Counted from the stretch's first letter, positions 43,368-55,018 are shown. The stretch: DNA of 64,000 nucleotides from Gonocerus acuteangulatus (GCA_946811695.1 OX328125.1:101108533-101172532); one strand, 5' to 3'. Numbers and translations: made by a program. The notes: generated by a model not told the origin, from the sequence alone.

Positions 43368-44699
43368 TATATATATATACATGTATGTATGGAGGACAAA
43401 CATTTGAATATGACTACGAAACTCTTACAACGACCCCGTAATAGTTGATTATCTGAGTTCGTTAACCTGGAAAACTAAGACCAAATAAATGATATAGAAT
43501 CATAAATCCAAACTATATACTTTATAGTTAAACATAGTTCAATGACGAAGGAAACTAATTGATATGCAATCTCTAGCATCTTGCTATAAATGTTTAACCC
43601 TAAGAACATTTCATGCTCTGCTAACAAGAACTATTTCCTAGGCAAAACAAACACCTTAATGGCTTCCAACCTCATATTTGCATCGATTACCTGACTGTTG
43701 GAGATTCTAACATTAGCATTCCAATTATAAAGCTGAAGGGCATAATCTATTAAATTATTTCCATAAAAATGAATGGTTATGGAATGTGCTCATATACAAA
43801 GTCTTTTATACAATTTATGAATAAAAATAAATCAATACGTTATTATTCATGACATTTATAATTTATCAATTATTCATGTCATAAGTTTTATATGGAATGA
43901 TAAGGTACTAAAAAAAAGTTCAATTCTTTGGAAAAAAATGCCGGTGCTGTGTCTGCAGGTGACAATTTTTAAAGTAGAACGAAAAACTAAAGTTATTTCC
44001 AAAGAAGAAGGTTAAATCTATTATAGAACGTAGGGTTTTTAAAAAATATAATTTCATTCGAAAATGGTGAACAATTATTCATTTTCTATCAAAACATTGG
44101 TCATAAAATCGTTATAATTTAACTAAACGAAAAAATCCTACGTAATTTACTACTAAGTATCATTTGGAAACTCCAATTAAAATTTGAAGTTGATTGGGCA
44201 AAAAACTGAAAACGCTTGATTTGAAAAAAATTGTTTTGAGAAAACGACTTTAAAGTTTAATGTTCTGAAATTTTCATTTTTTTCTTATTTAATTTTTTTG
44301 TCATACTTTCTTGTAATAAAGATAAAAAAACAGGATTCAATTTAGAGATGTATTGAAGAAGCACCAAAAAATCTTTACAATTAAAAAGGGACCAATCGAA
44401 ACTTGCTCAAAAAATTAACTTCATATCAGCATCGCGTACACTCGGCATCGGGACTTCACTAGGAAAATCGTATTTTTGGCCGATTTAAAAAAAAAATTCT
44501 TTACATAAACAATCTTTTATATAATTTTTAATTAGTTAAGAAATAAATTAGCCCATAAAAATGGCAAAAAAAAGTTACAAGGTAGTATATAGGAAATACT
44601 TTCGGAGGGGGCTGAGACCATTTCCGGTGTATGGAATACTAACTATTTAGATCTTGGAAGAGTTTTAGCCAACTAAAACGATATTACACCCAAAATAGA
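43368..44699. other. AT-rich spacer, nothing recognised
   Basis: Long AT-rich stretch without repeats I can place or coding character. Confidence 0.5.
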
Positions 44700-44825
44700 A
44701 TATTTTTTATGAACTAAATGATCTTATTTAATTTATTTTTAAGGGTTTTATAAAATTTTTACCGATCAAATCAAAATTTCGGGTGGTGCTGCAGCCCCCT
44801 CAGCTCCCCCTTATATACGCCCATG
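44700..44825. mobile_element. Partial copy of the CATGGGCGTATA MITE
   Basis: ATGAACTAAATGATCTTATT, GGTGCTGCAGCCCCCTCAGC and the end TATATACGCCCATG (to 44825) match the right part of the MITE at 31760. The left end is missing. Confidence 0.7.
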
Positions 44826-44997
44826 TTACCCTTTAAGAGAAAGATCGGGAGCCTGTAAGTTACTGCTTGTTCAGACATCCATGCCTGATAGTAGCCGTCA
44901 GTAACGCTTAGTACACACGAGCTTAGTAAGTTTGTTACCAAAGTACCTGTTACGAAGCATAAACTGGTACTTTTTTAGCCACAAACTACAAGTATTA

Positions 44998-45463
44998 TCA
45001 GGCCGCACCGTATGAAATGTCAGTTTTGGACTTGCCGATTTCCTTCAAATGTCTTGAAACTGTCGTGACTCCTACTCCGAGTTCTTTGGCATATTCCCTA
45101 GTGCTTTTTGAGGGACAAGCTTCAACCCTTTCTTTCAGGTGGTCATTGTCAAGCTTGGTTTCTGGCCTTCCTCGCTCCTTGTTGTCAAGGTCAAAATTTC
45201 CACTTCGAAACCTGGAAAAACACCGGTAAACAGTTCGTTCATTCACAGTTTATACACGCCTCAGCAGCGCTATGATCGAGCCGTATTTCCGTTTAAGTCA
45301 TAATTTAAATTTTATTTTTTTCTCAGAGGATCGTTCTTACAACACAGTACGCAAGTTACTGATTGAATAATAGGAATAAAAGAGCTTTAATTCTGTATGA
45401 ATAACAATGATGTTTGTAAATCGTAAATTAAACAAAACTGACATTCCATACGGTACAGCCTGA
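44998..45463 (-). mobile_element. Mariner deletion derivative, 466 bp
   Basis: Inverted ends TCAGGCCGCACCGTATGAAA and (minus) TCAGGCTGTACCGTATGGAA are flanked by TA. The element keeps the 5' region and the N-terminal DNA-binding part of the transposase and then runs straight into the other terminal repeat: the catalytic domain was deleted. The same join in the fragment at 30797 implies that this shortened form multiplied. Confidence 0.8.
45001..45246 (-). pseudogene. Mariner transposase N-terminal DNA-binding region
   Basis: The frame of 82 codons begins MNERTVYRCFSRFRSGNFDL, the end of the first helix-turn-helix, followed by the ERGRPE hook and LKERVEACPSKSTREYAKEL, VGVTTVSRHLKEIGK, the second helix-turn-helix. 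The first 30 or so residues of a full transposase lie upstream of this ATG or are lost. The frame stops in the terminal repeat. There is no DDD catalytic triad. Such a fragment might still bind the termini if translated, but nothing shows that it is. Confidence 0.78.
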
Positions 45464-45465
45464 TA

Positions 45466-46224
45466 GTAAACGCTGCAAGTACAAGAGAATACGAATTGAT
45501 TATATTTAGTTAGCGAAAAGCGAGCTCAACCAACACTATTCTATTACCCTGTTGTCCTTTGTCAATTTGTGTAAACAGCTCAACGTTTGTTTAGTGACAA
45601 ATTGCTTATTGGACGGATCGTATTGAATGCAATTGTTACGTGTGAACAATTACTTATCACTTGTCACTAAGCCACTTTAAATGAGAGTGATAATTACGGA
45701 CGGACCGGGGGTGAACGCACTTTCGCAACGACGTCTAAACGAGTCACTTGTCTCAGACGCTACTTAGTGACAAGTGAGAAGCATTAAGCTTCTTGGAATC
45801 TTTCAGACGCAATGGCGTCACCGAATTAACTTTGAACTTTGATGTAAAAATGATAGCTCTCACTTTTTTAGAGGTTTCGCGAATTCATAAATAAATTATT
45901 ATATATAAATCGTTGGAAAAAACATCATTTTTTGAATGAATTCACTGTATCAAAGTTTCTAATTACAATACTCGTTAGTGTTAATCAGAATGATTGAATG
46001 TAATGAGGAGCATTAATCTGACCGAATTAGCTTCAAATTGTTAATATATTATTATGGTACACCTCGTGTAATTTAATTATTTCAAGTGTCAATACATTTT
46101 AATAAATTATTCCTAACTTCAAACATTTCAATACGGCCTAATTACGGAGTCCATCGGATATTTAATTTGACTAAAAATGTATTTGAAATTTCATTTTTTA
46201 GGACAATATACAAATAATAAAAGG
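45466..46224. other. Spacer with an inverted CACTTGTCACTAAG motif
   Basis: CACTTGTCACTAAG at about 45658-45671 and its inverse CTTAGTGACAAGTG at about 45764-45777, with a further TTAGTGACAA near 45592, suggest a small inverted-repeat insertion. Nothing else was recognised. Confidence 0.45.
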
Positions 46225-46405
46225 AGGCCTATTGGCAGTGGGTGTTAAGGCGTGAGCACTTGGGTGGAGGCTTTTCTTAAAAAAAAAGAAAAGGCATCAG
46301 CCCTATCCTGGCTAGAAAAGAGTGGTGACCTATAGATAACAAGTCCCAAAATTCTTATATAATAATAATAAATGTTAAATAAATAAATAAATAACAAAAA
46401 AAATC
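46225..46405 (+). mobile_element. SINE S2, decayed copy
   Basis: GGCCTATTGGCAGTGGGTGT, TAAGGCGTGAGCACTT, then GAAAAGGCATCAGCCCTATC, CTATAGATAAC and AATAATAATAAATG follow the S2 order. Part of the head with box B has been lost. It is followed by a fragment of the AAGTCCGACT family (46407-46500). Confidence 0.7.
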
Positions 46406-46904
46406 AGCTTATCTTAGCGCGTTTCTGTTCATATCCCTAGTGTTTAGACAGCTTAGAATAAAAGTATTTAATGGTTTGTCTAAACCTTCCGGGAAAATGT
46501 TAAGACATACACAGATGGAAAATGATATCTTACAGCGAAGATCTGTGGCGCCACAACAGGATACTGACAGTATAAATATTAATTTAATATTTTTCTATAT
46601 CTTATTATGGAGATTCAAACACCAGAATTATTCTTGCCTATTTTAATCTGTTAGTATTCAGTTGAATATATAATATACTAGCTGAATACCCGTGCATGGT
46701 CACAGCTGATTAGTACATAATTATTTTATTGTTTTCAATAATGTATCATCAAAATTAACGCTACTATATAATTTTATGCAGTTTATTATAGTGCGGTTCC
46801 CGTCATAGTATAAGTTACCTATTCATTAATTTATAAGAAATCAATTTGTTAGAGACCATGTTGGTTAAAAGTAGCTAATATTTATTTCCTAACATTTAAT
46901 TATT

Positions 46905-47330
46905 AAAATGAAGCCTTGCAGCGTCTAGGTATAGGGGTATAGTCTGGCAGCTGAGATACAAGTCCGGACGCGGTTATCAGTCAACCCTTAATCCTCTTGC
47001 GGATCACCACTATCTCTGCTATAGGACGGCTGGTTTACCCTTGAGCCTAGGGAGTTCGCCACCTCCCGGTGCAATCATCAAATGAGGGCAGCACCTTACG
47101 GCTCAGCACAGAAAAAGCGCCGATTTGCAAGCTGCCCGCCCTAAGGCAGTTCAGCCTTGAGTCCCTGAGGAACAGCACAGGCTTGAGGCCCTTAGGAGCA
47201 TTTTTTTCGCTTGCTGCATCCATCCTCTGGAGGTACACCTTCTTCTAAGCCCCGTCAAGCTCTAATTTTCAACCTGGCGTCAGCGGCTGCAGGGAAGACG
47301 CAGCATCAACCAGATAAGCGAGACTATAAC
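46905..47330. other. GC-rich block of unknown origin
   Basis: Markedly more GC-rich than its surroundings. The minus-strand frame at 47047-47238 contains LQRMDAASEKNAPKGLKPVL, which I do not recognise. The end GATAAGCGAGACTATAACC before a T run could be a retroposon boundary. It lies inside the H1 copy, so it is probably an insertion. Confidence 0.4.
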
Positions 47331-47669
47331 CTTTTTTTTTAACCCTCAGCGGCCACTATTCGCCCGACCATCAACTGTACATGCTTGTATTTTTCATTAT
47401 TTTCATTCGCACAGAAGTTAATATTTTTTTGTTTTATTTTCAAGCTAACATACTAACCAGCGCCTGTTCCACAAGGAGATATTTTTTTTCTTATGTTTTC
47501 AGAAATAAATAATTCAATTTTTTTCTCTCTCACTCTATATTGTCGATCATTTAGCCTCAATAATAGGCACCTATATGTTCAGCACTATTTCCTCATCAAC
47601 CTCTTCAATATATATATATACATTTCATTAGCAGTTTGGTGCTGAACTTAACACAATGTATGATGGTTC

Positions 47670-47805
47670 TTGACACTGGTGCGCTCTGGACCAGTGTCAT
47701 CTAACAGATGACCTAGAGATAACTCGATATCTATAGGTTACCAGTAACAGGAGTTTAACCAGTACAGGGTAAAATTCGTTGTCTATAATAAATGGACGTT
47801 AAAAT
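47670..47805 (+). repeat. S2-type tail, forward
   Basis: CTAGAGATAACTCG, AGGTTACCAGTAACAGGAGT and AATAAATGGACGTTAAAAT match the inverted block at 12755-12905. It ends exactly where the 2.25-kb element begins. Confidence 0.7.
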
Positions 47806-50045
47806 GACATCGAAATGATTCTTTCACTAATTCATTTGTTACAGACAATAACTTGTTATATATTTTTTGTTAAATGCATCTGCTCCTAAACTATTAGCGC
47901 CACCTTTGCTTCTTGAAATTAGAAAAGATACAGTGATCTAGACTCAATTGGTAAAGCGTTATTTTCTTTCTCGATTTCTATTTATATTTTTTAAATAAAA
48001 AGAATATCAAAATAAGTAGCAAAAATATGTATTTATTGCAGAATACGTAAAAATATGGATTTTCAACAAAATGCGTAAAATAAAAACCTGTTTAAATGTT
48101 TTAAAATGACTTAAAACATGCAAAATTTCATCAACAATTACGATTTAAGAATAAAAAAAATATTTGAATACAATATCATATGTTCCCTAGTAATGACGCT
48201 TCTTGAGTTCATGGTCTTTGGCCTTTGAGTTAAATTCACATTTAGGAACAAAAATTAAGTCAGCAATGATACTGGCTAATTAAAGAGTAGCCAGTAAATG
48301 ATAAAATTCCCTTGATGTCCATTTGTTTTTGTTTTTCTGTAGATATTTAACAGGCTCTCATCATGGTTCTAGGCAGAGTAGGGCATACTGTGATTAATTT
48401 CATGACTGATTGATCAATCATATTTCTCCATGACTAATAAGTGACGACTAACTGCTTTCTCGCCTATGATTGATGATTAATGATTAAACATGCTTTGACT
48501 AATGATTGATGATTACTGACTAATATTACTCATTATAATGATTAAAGACTAAAAAAAAGGCCTTGATTTATTATTGATGATTAACTGGTCCACGAATGAA
48601 TTCCAAGGCCTAATGTATAGATAGTATGTGTAAACAAATTATTAGCCTGAAGTAAAAGTATTTACAACGTTAATCATGTAAATCATTAGTAAAGACTAAC
48701 AATGATTGACGAGTAACGATTGATTGATGACTAACTTCACATATGATTAATATGGCCTATGATTAATGATTAACTCGAGTTGTGATTAACTTATTTTAGC
48801 CTATAATTGATTAGTCATAAGTAAGATTTAATCGATTTGTCAATCATTTAGTTGAATTATGCCCTACTCTGGTTCTTCGTTAGTCAATTCAGGATCAGTA
48901 GAAGTAATAACTCCAATTTATTAGCAAATTAAATCTGATCTTAGCAATCAAGTGATAAGTCAAGTCTTCCTAGCCGCAGATCTTTGCCAAGTCCTCCAAT
49001 CAGGCTGAACACCAAATATATTACATATCCATAAATTCAAATCTTCCTATCTAATAGCCCCTTACGACCTTCCAATCTCTATATCTCGTCTCAACGCACT
49101 CATTCAAAGATAGATTGATAGATATGGAGTTTGACGCTCTACTACTAGGTTATTTGCGCCTTCCAATATATTGGTTAGAAAAGGTTAGGGTTCTGTTTTA
49201 TAAATGTTTGGCTTAGGTACCTATATAATTAAATTTTGAGACGTCTATGAGTTAGTGGGTTAGGTGTAGTTCTTTGCCCGTGTGTAATGGTGTTATGTTT
49301 TTTTTAGTTACAGATTATTATAAATAATTAGTTACAGATTATATAAATAATTAGTTAAAGACCATTGCAATCATTATCTTAAAATCCAATATGGCAATTA
49401 TAATATATAACCAAGACTATTATAATTTAAACTAAGACTATTCATTCAAAGAGTCCATCGCTGTGAAATTTATTATCCATGAGAAGGTACAGAAAATATA
49501 AATTTAGGCATACGAGCACACTAAATAAGTTCCTGTATTATCCCAACTAGCTTGTAATAACACCTACAAATATCCTCAATAATTTCATTATTTTATTTTA
49601 TTATTTTTTTTTTTTTTAATGTGCACCGACATCTATAGCCATATATACAAGGGGGGGGGGGGCTGCAGCCCCCCTCGAAATTTTGATTTGATGGTAAAAA
49701 CTTCTCGTAAAACCCTTGAAAATAAATTAAATAAGATCACTTACTTCATAATTCCTCCCGAAATTATTTTGTTTATACGCCCATGGCCCTACCGCAAACA
49801 AAAGAACCAGGTAGTGCGCATGCGCTGCATCTAGCACCATGTGTGGGAATGCCTAGCTCTCCTCCGGCCACGCCCCTTCTTGTTCTTTTGTTTTGCGGGC
49901 GGACTATAGGCCATTAGCGTTGGTCTATCTACTGATTAGTTTTCTGCATACCCTCTCAATTGAGAAAGTTTTGAAGTATTCTAATATAGCTTTTGGACCA
50001 ATAAAAGAATTTGAAGAAGAATAAAATCAGTTAGGATTTGTGTTA
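47801..50045 (+). mobile_element. 2.25-kb repeated element, right copy
   Basis: Inverse copy of 31501-33747. The sequence AAATGGACGTTAAAAT stands on both sides (47790-47805 and 50050-50065), like a 16-bp target duplication from retroposition into the S2/Helitron tail. One edge (GACATCGAAATG) is shorter than the family at 33748 and 5.2 kb, as in 5' truncation. The other edge (GGATTTGTGTT) matches the edge next to the TG/TA microsatellite in the left copy, as a 3' tail would. No protein is encoded. The class is inferred. Confidence 0.65.
49641..49785. mobile_element. CATGGGCGTATA MITE inside the right 2.25-kb copy
   Basis: Same insertion as at 31760-31918: the right flank is GCCCTACC, the inverse of the GGTAGGGC duplication. 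The left flank has decayed. The MITE therefore entered the 2.25-kb element before the two copies separated. Confidence 0.75.
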
Positions 50046-50575
50046 ATATTAAATGGACGTTAAAATTAAAAAAATTATTATTCCAAGGTGTGTTTTGGAA
50101 ACACCCATTATATTTGCGAGCATTATCAAGAAGTGTTCTGACTGGGGATGCTGATAGGTGAGGAGCCTGTGCAAGGGTTCGGGATATTATTACTTCGGAT
50201 GGACCATCACAGGGTTTTGCGTAAACTCTATGAGGGACAAAATCACAGTTTATTTCTAGTAATTCAAGGTTTGCCATCATAGCTGAAATGAACCGCAAAT
50301 AAAAATAACATTCAGAAATAGATACAGTTCGCTGACCTGTTATCGTCCCAGCAACACATGCTGCCTAGGTGTGCAAGTTCTCTTTAAAACCAACTAAAAT
50401 TTCAAACCCCACTAAAAATACCTTAAAATTTGAGTATCATAAAACCTTTCTTAGCGAGTGTTTACATTCCAAAGGGAGTGTCCATGCCAAATTTCAATTT
50501 TTTCTGTCGAGTGGTTTGGCCTGGGCAATGATAGGTCAGGGAGCCAGTGAGTGTATTTGACAAATATTTAGTAGA

Positions 50576-51049
50576 TATGATGATGATGTCAGGAAATATA
50601 TTAAAATATCCAAAACTGATATTTATTGTAAATAGAGACTAAAACGCACCCCGGAGGCTGATAAAAGCAACCATTCTACAGGAAGAATCTTTAGAGGACA
50701 AAGGAGCCATTTAAGGAATGTCCAGAAGGCCTATCCTTGGAATTCCTAATAAGGTGGAGTTTTACCAGGTATTCAGGGACAATATTCAACTTCAGGGCAC
50801 TATTTATAAAGGTATTATACTTAAAACGCGATGACAAGCGAAGAAATAAAGTTATTGCACTTTACCAAGGTTGCAGTTGAGAAATACAGTAAGCATGAAA
50901 AGTATATAAACACTACCTAATATATTTTGAAAATAAAAGTACTTTTTAAGGATTACAGTTAAAAATAATGTTGTTTGTTAGTTTGAAATGTTGCAATTAT
51001 TAAATAATCAAATATTATTTTTATTTAATATTCAGTTATTAGTCTATGT
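50576..51049. other. Spacer, nothing recognised
   Basis: No feature assigned. Confidence 0.5.
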
Positions 51050-51388
51050 GGGGGCGAGGTTAGCTCAGTGGTAGAGCACTGGACTAATAAGCTGGAGGCC
51101 TGAGTTCTAATCCCGAGCAAGCACTAAAGATTTTTTTCTTTTAGTGTCTTTGTTCACCGGTTGAATTCGGCCTCCTTGACCGTCCCTAGGCCAACCCAGC
51201 CTTTAATTAATTTAATAATGGGTACCTTAGTTGGTGCTAATGACTCTAGCAGTCGAAGCAGTTAAGGGGGAAATCAGGCGGCCGGAGCATAGTACTGACC
51301 ACACTATTTCCCTAGTGTGCCGTATGGTCATGAATCAGATACCTCTATAGTATCTGCCCCTCAGGGCCCTCGTGGCCTGTTACGGGAC

Positions 51389-51422
<34 letters not shown>
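51050..51422 (+). mobile_element. tRNA-derived SINE (family S1), full length
   Basis: Complete S1 copy from GGGGGCGAGGTTAGCTCAGT to GGGACTGA, with a tail of about 33 T. Flanks TTATTAGTCTATGT (51036-51049) and TTATTAGACTATAT (51423-51436) form a target duplication with two changes. Confidence 0.9.
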
Positions 51423-51426
<4 letters not shown>

Positions 51427-51474
51427 TAGACTATATCAGGATTTTCTGTTTTTTCTTTCTTATTTTATTATATA

Positions 51475-52617
51475 ATAGCTGAATACCCGTGCTTCGTCAC
51501 GGCAGATAAGTAGTTATTTTATTGCGTTAAATAATGTTTCATTAAAATTACGTTACTATACAATTCTGTGCAGTTTATTACAGCACGGTTTCCGTCATAT
51601 TATATTTTATTCAATGGGCGTTAAAATTTAAAAGTTTATGTTTCCAAGAAGTCATATGGTAACACCCAATATATTTACGAGTATTACCAAGATTATAGGC
51701 GAGGAGGCTGTGCAAGGGTTCCGGATATTATTACCTCGCCTGGAAAACCTAAGGATATGCCATACATCACGGTTTGACCGGGACTGTCCCGGTATTTTGC
51801 AATTGTTTCAGTGTCCCGCCCGATTTTATCAATGTCCCGGAAAAGGCTGTAAGTTCTAAAAAGTAATGAATTCATGTTTATAATAATCTTTTTTAAATCG
51901 GTTACTTTTCTACAATCAACATTTTTACTACTGCTCACAGTGTCAAAGAAATGATAAGTAATCTAACTGTAAAACGCTGGAACTACCTGCACAGCGCTGC
52001 CAGCTGCCAGACACTACTATTTGGCTGAGAGATTTTTTTAAGAAAATCAAGTAGCAAAAAAAGTTCCGTTCTTATTTTTAAGGTTTGGGTAGACTAACAG
52101 TTTAGGATTCCCCCTTCCCGTTAGTTGCTAGGCTTAAAAGTCACCAACTATTTTGCTTATAATTTGTACTATTTTTATCCCCCCCCCTGTTATGCCCATC
52201 CCGGTTTAAATCTCCAAAAATATGGCAAGCCAATCTGACGGGGACAGGCAGAAAAGAAACGCAATTAAAACTCTATGAGGACAGTTAATTTCTAGTAATT
52301 CAAGGACTGCCATCATATTTGAAATTAACCTCAATTAAAAATAATACTATGAGATAGATAATGTAAGGTAACAGCTGTTCTTAATCGTCCTAGCAACGCA
52401 GGCTGCCTAGGCTTGCCTTCTCTAACCAACTCAAACTTTAAACCCCCCTAAAAATGCTTAAAAATACGAATATCAAAAAATCCTTTCTTAGCGAGTGCCT
52501 ACGTTATATAGGGAGTGTCCATGCAAAATTTCAAAATTTTCTGTCGAGCGGTTTGGGCTGGGCATTGATAGGTGAGTGAGTGAGTGAGTGAGTGGTATTT
52601 GACAAATATATAGTAGA
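51475..52617 (-). mobile_element. Helitron-like element (family H1), nearly complete
   Basis: The 3' hairpin CCGTG-ACGAAG-CACGG is intact, and the final CTAG has become CTAT on the minus strand (51475-51478). The 5' start is TCTACTATATATTTGTC. It is closely similar to 39356-40449 over the whole length, apart from a block present here (about 51718-51754, CCTCGCCTGGAAAACC) and missing there. The frames 51638-51859 and 51693-51938 are repeat-derived. Confidence 0.75.
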
Positions 52618-52628
52618 GAGAGAGATAG

Positions 52629-52630
<2 letters not shown>

Positions 52631-52706
<76 letters not shown>

Positions 52707-52708
52707 AT
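52631..52708. repeat. (TA)n microsatellite
   Basis: TA run directly beyond the 5' end of the H1 copy. Confidence 0.93.
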
Positions 52709-52882
52709 ATAATATTTATTCATTTTCATTTCCCCCGACACAGACCTGCACCCCCCATACACATTTGTAATGGACCAGCTATTACCGAAATAATAAAATA
52801 AACTTCTATTGTTATATAAGACAAATGATCCCAACTTTACCACAGAAATGATTACTCACAAATTAAAGAAATAGAATTATGA

Positions 52883-52942
<60 letters not shown>
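52883..52942. repeat. (TA)n microsatellite
   Basis: TA run with one ATACATA interruption. Confidence 0.93.
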
Positions 52943-52945
<3 letters not shown>

Positions 52946-53130
52946 AGAAATAACAATATTTATATAAACAGCAATCGATACACGCAATTGGACGACGCCT
53001 AAAAACAAAGTAGTGTTCTTAGAGTGGGAGTCTCGACTAATAAGATCAAACGATGTTTGTTTAATGTTAAGGTGTTAAGGACTTTTTGAAGTTTCAAAAT
53101 CCAATAATTATAAATATACTTCATCGGACA

Positions 53131-53440
53131 AAGCAGGCAAGCTGGCCTACTTGCAAGGAAGACGGCAAGACAAAACCAACAGAACATGCACAAAGCAGGC
53201 AAGCTGGCCTACTTGCAAGGAAGACGGCAAGACAAAACCAACAGAACATGCACAAAGCAGGCAAGCTGGCCTACTTGCAAGGAAGACGGCAAGACAAAAC
53301 CAACAGAACATGCACAAAGCAGGCAAGCTGGCCTACTTGCAAGGAAGACGGCAAGACAAAACCAACAGAACATGCACAAAGCAGGCAAGCTGGCCTACTT
53401 GCAAGGAAGACGGCAAGACAAAACCAACAGAACATGCACA
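53131..53440 (+). repeat. 62-bp minisatellite, five units
   Basis: Five apparently identical units with AAGCAGGCAAGCTGGCCTAC, TTGCAAGGAAGACGGCAAGA and CAAAACCAACAGAACATGCA. Because 62 is not a multiple of three, all three plus-strand frames run open across it (53086-53486), giving protein-like but meaningless frames. Confidence 0.95.
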
Positions 53441-53756
53441 AAGTTACTCCACTAGATTAGGGAAACGAGGCCAGAAGGTTAATTAAAGAAATTTAATAGC
53501 AATCTTGGCACATGACACTAGAAAAAAAAACTTCTAGAAATAAAACAAACAGTCGGTGAATGGCCTTCAAGCAAAACATCAAGGCAGAAGAAGATGAAAT
53601 GTCGTTTAGGGTCTTCAAGGACCTAGGTCTAATGGAAAAATAAGGGGTAGAAAGCTTCATTGATATACAGAGTAGGATTTAATGTTCCATTAATGCAAAA
53701 AAAAAAAAAAAATTATTCCTACATTCACTACCAACACAGTCCCAAATTCTAAAACA
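53441..53756. other. Spacer, nothing recognised
   Basis: No feature assigned. Confidence 0.5.
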
Positions 53757-53860
53757 TTATTTATTTTATTTATTAAAAGTTTCGCAGTTTTTAGCGATAT
53801 ACTCTATGACAATAAATGATGATTACATGTTTACAAAATTAGTTACACAATAAATGATGA
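53757..53860 (+). repeat. Unamplified copy of the satellite's flank repeat
   Basis: ATTAAAAGTTTCGCAG, TTAGCGATATACTCTATGAC and AATAAATGATGATTACATG match 25447-25498 joined to 28096-28145. This empty-site copy shows what the sequence at 25.5-28.1 kb was before the 1.36-kb transposon came in. Confidence 0.85.
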
Positions 53861-53869
53861 TAACAATGA

Positions 53870-54360
53870 TTACATTCATACACATACACACTCATATATA
53901 CATATGCTTATATTATTGCACTATATCTATGTTAATTGTTTATATTTACATTATACATACATTATACATTATTAATATCTATAGACTTATAGCGTTCATT
54001 AATATATCTATATAATTATTTTATTCATTAATATTCTTATTAATACATTATTCCTTATTAGTATATATATTTATATTACACATTATTATTATTACATTAT
54101 TCCTTATTATTATATATATACTTTTATTACACATTATTATTATTACATTATTCCTTATCATTATCTATATACTTATATTGCTTATCATTATATTATACAT
54201 ACATTATACTTATCATTATACTTATCATTATCTATACATTATACTTATCATTATCGATACATTATACTTATCATTATCTATATACTTATATTATTTCATT
54301 ATTCCTTTTCATTATCTATATACTTATATTACACATTATTACTACATTGCTTGTTATTAT
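53870..54360. repeat. AT-rich low-complexity tract
   Basis: Loose repetition of TTATCATTATACTTATCATTATC and ATTATTCCTTATTA motifs. The frame 54178-54483 is an artefact. Confidence 0.8.
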
Positions 54361-54596
54361 TGTTATTGTTTTTCGCTACAGAGTAATTCACCAATTAATA
54401 TGTATTTAATGCTGCAATTTGTTCATAGCAAACAGTTTAGTTTGTGTCTGTATTGTTTATGTTCAGATATAGTTAATGCTTGAAATAGATTGGTGTAATG
54501 TTATCCTCAAAGATAGATATATCTGCTTTTCAGATTACCTGTATAAATAATGTTAGACAGATACGTAAATAGAGGATCTTATTATGTGACGTATTG

Positions 54597-54959
54597 TCAA
54601 AGTTTGTTAAATATATTTGTATTTTTTAAATAAGTGTATATCATGTCTATATACTGGCTTCTATCTGAGAGTAGTTGAGTCATGTTGTCCGGTAAGTCAT
54701 AGTTTTCTCTCAACCGACATTCAGTCAAAATGTGTTTTATTGTCAGTGGGGTGTTACATACTTCACATATCGGTCTGTCCTGTCTCGTCATGAGGTGTAC
54801 GTGTGTCAGCCGTGAATGGCCTATTCTTAGGCGGCATAAAACAACTTCTTCTCTTCTATTCTGCCTTATGCTGGATGGCCATTTACCGACTGTTTGTTTA
54901 ATTTCTCTTAGTTTGTTGTCTATTGTCATGTGCCAGGATCTCTGCCACTTCTCTATAAC
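54597..54959 (-). pseudogene. Non-LTR retrotransposon ORF2 C-terminus, best preserved
   Basis: The minus-strand frame is open for about 120 codons: EKWQRSW, NKLREIKQTVGKWPSS, RREEVVLCRLRIGHSRLTH, then CEVCNTPLTIKHILTEC, and a hydrophilic tail ending NIFNKL. This is the end of ORF2 in Jockey/I-like elements, with the conserved W, RLRIGH.RLTH and C..C...HIL.EC. The frame is intact but lacks reverse transcriptase and endonuclease, as expected of a 5'-truncated insertion. It is the closest to intact of the four such ends and comes from the same lineage as 56985. Confidence 0.85.
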
Positions 54960-55018
54960 TATTTAAGTCTAAAACATTTGTGACTATTTAAGTCTAAAAC
55001 ATTAGTGACAGACATACA

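Larger units (their letters stand above)
46679..50575 (-). mobile_element. Helitron-like element (family H1), interrupted
   Basis: The 3' part with CTAG (46679) lies at 46679-46830, although the hairpin has decayed (CCGTGCATGGTCACAG). The 5' TC start (TCTACTAAATATTTGTC, minus strand) is at 50575. Between lie a GC-rich block (46905-47330), an S2-type tail (47670-47805) and the 2.25-kb element (47801-50045). The 50100-50570 part matches H1 at 12.0-12.7 kb. Confidence 0.65.

Noticed and set aside
53086..53486. Three overlapping open frames with repeated peptide
   Set aside because: They come from a 62-bp tandem array without stops; the three frames are the same repeat read in rotation.
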